Assembly: GCA_964593905.1 (NCBI GenBank)
Contig: CAZQLE010000212.1
Location: forward strand, 1 to 6,138
Source of the DNA: CAZQLE01 sp964593905
Lineage (GTDB): Bacteria; Chloroflexota; Anaerolineae; Anaerolineales; Anaerolineaceae
DNA length: 6,138 nt
Reading direction: 5' to 3'
A model generated the notes under the pieces. That model made no database searches. It had not been told where the DNA came from and saw only the letters and a list, made by a program, of their open reading frames with translations. Position numbers and translations under genes: made by a program. Shown in pieces: positions 1 through 3,414 of this stretch; position 1 is the stretch's first letter, and every line of letters begins with the position of its first letter.

Positions 1-3
1 GGG

Positions 4-9
4 TATAAT
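4..9 (+). promoter_or_regulatory. Perfect -10 box upstream of the decarboxylase gene
   Basis: The hexamer TATAAT matches the sigma-70 type -10 consensus exactly and lies 45 bases before the start codon at 55. Transcription would begin near base 16, giving a leader of about 39 bases. The -35 element would fall outside the left edge, so the promoter cannot be confirmed here. The bases directly before the box (GGG) do not form an extended -10 TG motif. Confidence 0.5.
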
Positions 10-46
10 AACGTACTTTCATTTACCCGAATTTTTAAAACCGCTC

Positions 47-50
47 GAGG
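47..50 (+). promoter_or_regulatory. Ribosome binding site of the decarboxylase gene
   Basis: GAGG sits four bases before the ATG at 55. The spacing is slightly short but workable. It is the only Shine-Dalgarno-like site near the N-terminus and supports this ATG as the start. Confidence 0.6.
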
Positions 51-54
51 ACCG

Positions 55-1182
55 ATGCCAGTTTATAGCCGCGCTGATATTCATCGTTTTTTGGCCGAAG
101 TGCCAGTGCAAGAGACCCCCTTCTTGCTGATTGATTTTTCCCGCTTAAAAGAGAACTGCCGCCGTTTTCGCGCGGCCGTGCCGGGGGGACAGGTCTTTTT
201 TGCGATGAAATCGAATAACCACCCGCAGGTCTTGCAAACGGTGTATGCAGAGGGTTTGAATTTTGACGTTGCCTCGTGGGGAGAAATTCAACTGCTGGCT
301 GAAATTGGGGTGCCTCCTGAGCGGATGATGTTTGGTGCGCCGACCAAGATTCCGCGCGAAATTGAGGCGGCTTATCATTTTGGGGTGCGCACGTTTGCCT
401 TTGACACGCGGCTGGAAGTGGAAAAACTGGCCCGGCTGGCGCCGGGTTCACACCTGATGGCGCGCATGGCGGTGAAAAACGAGGGCAGCCAGTGGCCGTT
501 GGAAAAAAAATTTGGCATGACTTCTGCGCAGGCGTTGGAGTTCATCCCCTATGCGCGTGACCTGGGGCTGACGCCGCTGGGGTTAACGTTTCATGTGGGC
601 TCTCAAAACAGCGATGCCTCTGCCTGGGAAAAGGCACTGCAACAGGTCTCGGGGGTGTGGCAGTCGCTGTGTTCAATGGGGATCCGTCTGCCGGTGATTA
701 ACCTGGGGGGCGGTTTTCCGGTGGAATATGACCGCGCGGTGCCCGGTGTGGACGAAATCAGTTGCAGGGCACAGGGTCTGGCAGAAACGTTGTTTGATGC
801 CGAGATCCGGTTCTTTGCCGAGCCGGGGCGCGGCCTGGTGGGAGATACGGGGGTCATGGTCAGCCAGGTGATTAATCGGGCCAGCCGTAACGGGCAGGCG
901 TGGTTGTATATTGACGCGGGGGTCTATCACGGGCTGATCGAAGGGTTGGAATATTTCGGTTTTGAATATCCGGTGATCGCAGAGCGGCAGGAAGCGCCGC
1001 TGCGCCCATTTGTACTCAGCGGCCCAACCTGCGACAGCGCCGATGTGGTGGCCGAGCATGCGCTCTTGCCCGAAGATTTAACCCTGGGCGACCGGTTGTA
1101 CTTTTTGAATTGTGGCGCCTATTCCAATTCGATGGAGTTTTACAACGGCATTCCCTACCCGCCGGTGGTGCCGGTGCAATAG
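55..1182 (+). CDS. Fold-type III PLP-dependent amino-acid decarboxylase, ornithine/lysine decarboxylase-like
   Basis: This 375-residue protein is a cytoplasmic PLP enzyme of the Orn/DAP/Arg decarboxylase group 2 family, probably making a diamine such as putrescine or cadaverine. An N-terminal alanine-racemase-like TIM barrel is followed by a C-terminal beta domain. Visible signatures are FFAMKSN with PLP lysine K52, FHVGSQ with H180 (stacks on the PLP ring), the phosphate-binding glycine loop NLGGGFP (216-222), AEPGR (255-259) with E256 for the pyridine nitrogen, GPTCDSAD with C326 and D327 (supplied across the dimer in ornithine decarboxylase), and Y356 near the end. The GAPTK segment (94-98) matches the NPxK element of ornithine decarboxylases rather than diaminopimelate decarboxylase. 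The length fits bacterial ornithine decarboxylases (about 370-400) and is far below biosynthetic arginine decarboxylase. The exact substrate is open: the region that sets side-chain length (286-303) has E296 and E299 but no clear match to the classical Asp. Diaminopimelate or carboxynorspermidine decarboxylase are less likely. It appears monocistronic. Confidence 0.88.
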   Translation: MPVYSRADIHRFLAEVPVQETPFLLIDFSRLKENCRRFRAAVPGGQVFFAMKSNNHPQVLQTVYAEGLNFDVASWGEIQLLAEIGVPPERMMFGAPTKIPREIEAAYHFGVRTFAFDTRLEVEKLARLAPGSHLMARMAVKNEGSQWPLEKKFGMTSAQALEFIPYARDLGLTPLGLTFHVGSQNSDASAWEKALQQVSGVWQSLCSMGIRLPVINLGGGFPVEYDRAVPGVDEISCRAQGLAETLFDAEIRFFAEPGRGLVGDTGVMVSQVINRASRNGQAWLYIDAGVYHGLIEGLEYFGFEYPVIAERQEAPLRPFVLSGPTCDSADVVAEHALLPEDLTLGDRLYFLNCGAYSNSMEFYNGIPYPPVVPVQ

Positions 1183-1214
1183 ATTTTTGTCTGGTGCAAT
1201 GCGGTTTGATGCGC

Positions 1215-1237
1215 AGCGCGCGAATGAATTCGGCGCT
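1215..1237 (+). terminator. Hairpin downstream of the decarboxylase gene, no T-tract
   Basis: The arms AGCGC and GCGCT pair outside, and CGAA and TTCG pair inside, with one bulged G (1220) and a TGAA loop. The nine base pairs give a compact structure 33 bases after the stop codon. No T-run follows, so it may only stabilise the 3' end or assist termination. It is not a classical intrinsic terminator. Confidence 0.3.
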
Positions 1238-1279
1238 CTAAAAACTGCCGGGCAAACCCCATAAAGCGGCTTTCTTCAC

Positions 1280-1306
1280 GCGCGGGCCTGCTGCGCCTTT
1301 GGTTTT
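1280..1306 (+). terminator. Weak candidate intrinsic terminator after the decarboxylase
   Basis: GCGCG (1280-1284) pairs with TGCGC (1292-1296), counting one G-T pair, around a seven-base loop. It is followed by CTTTGGTTTT. The stem is short and the T-tract is interrupted, so this is only a candidate 3' end for the upstream gene. Confidence 0.28.
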
Positions 1307-1312
1307 AAAACC
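1301..1312. repeat. Perfect 12-bp palindrome, possible operator
   Basis: GGTTTTAAAACC reads identically on both strands. Its right ten bases, TTTTAAAACC, recur at 33-42 between the -10 box and ribosome site of the decarboxylase gene. Both copies lie upstream of a gene on the same strand, which suits a shared regulator site. However, an AT-rich ten-mer can recur by chance and no regulator is encoded here. Confidence 0.25.
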
Positions 1313-1435
1313 TCGATATGTACAAACCTTATACGTAAATGCCAAAAAGGGTCATTAAGTGGGTATCATCAATAAGATGAAGCATTTGAGCCGGGCAATG
1401 TGCCGGTAAAGCGCAGTACATCCATAACTGGTATC

Positions 1436-1443
1436 GGGGAGGA
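1436..1443 (+). promoter_or_regulatory. Strong ribosome binding site of the TspO-like gene
   Basis: GGGGAGGA contains a full GGAGG core (1438-1442) ending four bases before the ATG at 1447. It fixes this start and excludes later in-frame ATGs. Confidence 0.75.
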
Positions 1444-1446
1444 AAG

Positions 1447-2217
1447 ATGAAATCAAATCATTTTGTACGTCAGATTGCCGTGGTACTGGCGCTGGTTGGA
1501 ACCGTGGCCCTGAATGCACTGGCCAATATTGTGCCGTTCAATGGTCAAACCACCGGTGAAATTTCGGATCGTTACCCGGTGTTGTTTACGCCGGCCGGAT
1601 ATGTGTTTTCGATCTGGGGCCTAATTTACCTGCTGTTGGGCGCCTATGTGATCTTTCAGGCTTTGCCAGCCCAGCGCGATAACCCGCGGCTGCAAGCGGT
1701 TGGATGGATGTTTGTGTTGAGCAGTCTGGCAAATTCGGCGTGGATTGTAGCCTGGCACGAGAATTTGCTCGGTTTTGCCCTGTTGGAGATCTTGATTTTG
1801 CTGGCGACGCTGATCATTATCTACCGGCGGTTGGGGTTTGGAAAAACAAGCGTTTCAACAGCGGAACGGTGGCTGGTGCAACTGCCTTTCTCGGTTTATC
1901 TGGGCTGGGTAACGGTGGCCACCATTGCAAACGCCACCATCCTTTTGTATGATCTGGGTTGGAATGGTTTTGGAATTTCTGCTGAGATCTGGACGGTGAT
2001 TGTGTTTGCGGTGGTGGTTTTGCTGGCAGCACGTGTGATGTTGACGCGCCGGGATACGGCCTTTTTGCTGGTATTTGTCTGGGCCCTGGTTGGGATTGCT
2101 CAAAAACAGGCTGGCGCGCCGCTGGTGAGCAACGCGGCTCTGGCTGCTGCGGCGTTGACGGCCGGTTTTGCGGCGGCCGGTCTATGGCGCAGTTTCCGCA
2201 GCAGGGGCCGCGGGTGA
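1447..2217 (+). CDS. TspO/MBR-related multi-pass membrane protein (tryptophan-rich sensory protein-like)
   Basis: The 256-residue product is almost entirely hydrophobic, with about seven or eight membrane segments near residues 8-30, 50-73, 85-104, 106-127, 143-166, 178-200, 203-220 and 227-247. It resembles the long bacterial proteins annotated as tryptophan-rich sensory proteins. Three TspO-like blocks are visible: TPAGYVFSIWGLIY (48-61), matching the PPxxxFxxxWxxLY motif; the Asn/Trp segment around LANSAWIVAWH (94-104); and LPFSVYLGWVTVATIANA (146-163), matching the late TspO segment with its conserved Pro, Trp and Asn. Classical TspO has about 160 residues and five segments, so this form is longer at both ends. 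TspO proteins bind porphyrins and cholesterol-like ligands and act in stress and tetrapyrrole control; whether that holds for this long branch is unknown. The N-terminal positive charge followed by a helix suggests a membrane anchor, not a cleaved signal. The last 11 codons and stop overlap the convergent transporter gene. Confidence 0.8.
   Translation: MKSNHFVRQIAVVLALVGTVALNALANIVPFNGQTTGEISDRYPVLFTPAGYVFSIWGLIYLLLGAYVIFQALPAQRDNPRLQAVGWMFVLSSLANSAWIVAWHENLLGFALLEILILLATLIIIYRRLGFGKTSVSTAERWLVQLPFSVYLGWVTVATIANATILLYDLGWNGFGISAEIWTVIVFAVVVLLAARVMLTRRDTAFLLVFVWALVGIAQKQAGAPLVSNAALAAAALTAGFAAAGLWRSFRSRGRG
2144..2204. repeat. Nested GC-rich inverted repeat across the convergent gene ends
   Basis: CTGCTGCGG (2144-2152) and CCGCAGCAG (2196-2204) are perfect nine-base inverted arms. 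Inside them CGGCCG (2159-2164) pairs with CGGCCG (2174-2179) around a nine-base loop. The structure could form in either transcript and covers the transporter stop codon at 2182-2184. Neither side carries a T-tract directly next to it, so it is described as a structure, not as a terminator. Confidence 0.4.
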
Positions 2218-3414
2218 AATCGTCAGACCCGCTTTTGTCTGTTTGGGCCGAAAGAACTTGATCGCCATCCAGCCCAGGGCGTAGCCGGCCACGGCAAAAA
2301 GAAAAAGCCAGCGGCCGCCAAATAGATCATACAGGCTGCCAGCGATGGGTGTGCTGATGATGTTGGTAAAGTTGGCCAGTGCCACGGTGAAGATGGCCAG
2401 CACCGGGCGGATCTGACCTTCGGGGGTGTGCTGACAGATCAACTTAACCAGTGAGACCGTGTAAAAACTGAATGCAATTCCGCCAATGGCGCGCTCGAAA
2501 AATATGGCGGTGATGGAAGGAAACAACAATACCAGCAGACGGGTTGCCCCGGTGAGCGCCAGGGCGGTTAACATCACCCAGCGTGCGCCGCGTCGAAAGA
2601 TGATTTTATCGGTCCATAACATGGCCGGTATCTCGATTGCGGCGCTGACCATGCTGGCGATGCCCAGCAGACCGGCGCGCGCGCCCAGATCTGCCAGATA
2701 GACGGTCTCAAATTGCAAAACACCCGAATTCATCAAACCGGTAATCAACAGCATCAGCGCCACCCCGATGAGCGCCGGGTTTTTAAGAATGATGGTTGAA
2801 CTGCCTGCTGAACTGCCTGTTTCTGGCTGTGCCGGTTTGGGAACTGAAAAGTGTCGCGGATGAATGTGATGCAGCAGGATCAGGCTGATCACCTGGGTAA
2901 TTGCACAACCGATAAACCCGGCCAGGAAGCCGTATCTTTCGATTAATACTCCGGTGAGCAGGGTGAGAATAGCCCATCCTAAAGACCCCCATAATCGCAC
3001 GCTGCCATAGCCCGATTTTGTGCCGCCGCTGATTGCAACTGCCAGCGCATCGCTCACTGGCGCAATCCCTGCCGCCACCAGCGTCCGATAGCCGCCCAGC
3101 AGGATGATGCCCAAAAAGGTGTATTGAAATCCCAGCGCCACATAACCCAGGGCGTTGAGCGCCATGCTGATCTGCATAAACCGCTGCGGCTGTGTGCTGC
3201 GTTGGATCATCCGGGTCCAGATGGGCGTAGCGACCAGATTGAGCACGGCAAAAATACCCAACACCCAGCCGACCTGGGCACCGCTTAACCCCTGGCGAAT
3301 ATAAAACAGGTTCATAAACGGCCAGATCAACCCCAGACCGCCCATCCAGGTAAAGTAATAACCGCGGATCAGCCAGAGATCGTGTTGGATTCGACGGGTA
3401 TCAGCGCTGCTCAT
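2182..3414 (-). CDS. Major facilitator superfamily transporter, MFS_1-like / HcaT-like
   Basis: This 410-residue inner-membrane protein has 12 predicted membrane segments in two six-helix halves (about 16-184 and 213-387), separated by a hydrophilic loop at 185-210 rich in Pro, Ser and Gly. The GYGSVRLWGSLGW block (135-147) is typical of the MFS_1-like group that includes phenylpropionate (HcaT) and nucleoside or sugar symporter relatives. A motif-A-like D(x)nRRGAR segment lies between helices 8 and 9 (269-278). The family moves small molecules by proton coupling or efflux; the substrate cannot be read from sequence. The start ATG overlaps the stop of the upstream sensor gene (ATGA). No good Shine-Dalgarno site lies at normal distance (GAAGG, 3436-3440, is 21 bases away), so translation is probably coupled to the sensor gene. 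The C-terminal tail after residue 390 is low-complexity and shares DNA with the opposite gene. Confidence 0.85.
   Translation of the reverse strand: MSSADTRRIQHDLWLIRGYYFTWMGGLGLIWPFMNLFYIRQGLSGAQVGWVLGIFAVLNLVATPIWTRMIQRSTQPQRFMQISMALNALGYVALGFQYTFLGIILLGGYRTLVAAGIAPVSDALAVAISGGTKSGYGSVRLWGSLGWAILTLLTGVLIERYGFLAGFIGCAITQVISLILLHHIHPRHFSVPKPAQPETGSSAGSSTIILKNPALIGVALMLLITGLMNSGVLQFETVYLADLGARAGLLGIASMVSAAIEIPAMLWTDKIIFRRGARWVMLTALALTGATRLLVLLFPSITAIFFERAIGGIAFSFYTVSLVKLICQHTPEGQIRPVLAIFTVALANFTNIISTPIAGSLYDLFGGRWLFLFAVAGYALGWMAIKFFRPKQTKAGLTISPAAPAAETAP
2210..2236 (+). terminator. Intrinsic terminator of the TspO-like gene
   Basis: GCGGGT (2210-2215) pairs with ACCCGC (2227-2232), with two further inner pairs possible (GA with TC) around a small loop. 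TTTT follows at once, then GTCTGTTT. The left arm runs up to and into the stop codon (2215-2217), a normal position for a rho-independent terminator. It lies fully inside the 3' coding part of the opposite transporter gene. On the - strand no T-tract follows, so it acts in one direction only. Confidence 0.6.
3411..3414 (-). promoter_or_regulatory. ATGA stop-start overlap coupling sensor and transporter genes
   Basis: On the - strand the start ATG of the transporter (3414-3412) and the stop TGA of the sensor (3413-3411) share bases as ATGA. With no strong ribosome site at normal distance upstream, re-initiation by the ribosome finishing the sensor is the likely way the transporter is translated. 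This keeps the two products at linked levels. Confidence 0.75.

Larger units (their letters stand above)
1183..1446. other. Intergenic spacer between decarboxylase and TspO-like gene
   Basis: This 264-base stretch has no convincing gene. From left to right it holds a bulged hairpin (1215-1237), a GC hairpin followed by T-rich sequence (1280-1306), a perfect 12-bp palindrome (1301-1312), a small hairpin (1366-1380), a second small hairpin (1391-1406) and a strong ribosome site before 1447. Possible -10-like hexamers such as TATCAT (1364-1369) and TATACG (1330-1335) lack a recognisable -35 partner at normal spacing, so no promoter is called. Confidence 0.6.

Noticed and set aside
35..451. 138-residue open frame on the - strand across the decarboxylase start
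   Set aside because: It lies antisense to a gene with clear catalytic motifs. Its product is Pro/Arg/Gln-rich with no recognisable domain, and no ribosome site is seen.
673..1059. 128-residue open frame on the - strand inside the decarboxylase
   Set aside because: It is a shadow of the coding strand, with no domain signature and no promoter or ribosome site.
1163..1188. CCGG repeats followed by a T-run at the end of the decarboxylase as a terminator
   Set aside because: Only four base pairs form, and the spacing between stem and T-run is too long.
1173..1200. Direct repeat GGTGCAAT at 1173-1180 and 1193-1200
   Set aside because: Two copies of eight bases, one inside coding sequence, are not distinguishable from chance.
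1199..1264. 21-codon reading frame after the decarboxylase stop
   Set aside because: It has no ribosome site, covers a hairpin, and encodes no recognisable peptide.
1704..1952. 82-residue frame on the + strand inside the TspO-like gene
   Set aside because: It is a frame-shifted shadow of the membrane protein, which is intact over its whole length.
2102..2120. Possible - strand terminator: GC-rich palindrome GGCGCGCC followed by a T-run on that strand
   Set aside because: The palindrome leaves no loop and other pairings give only three base pairs, so no stable hairpin supports it.
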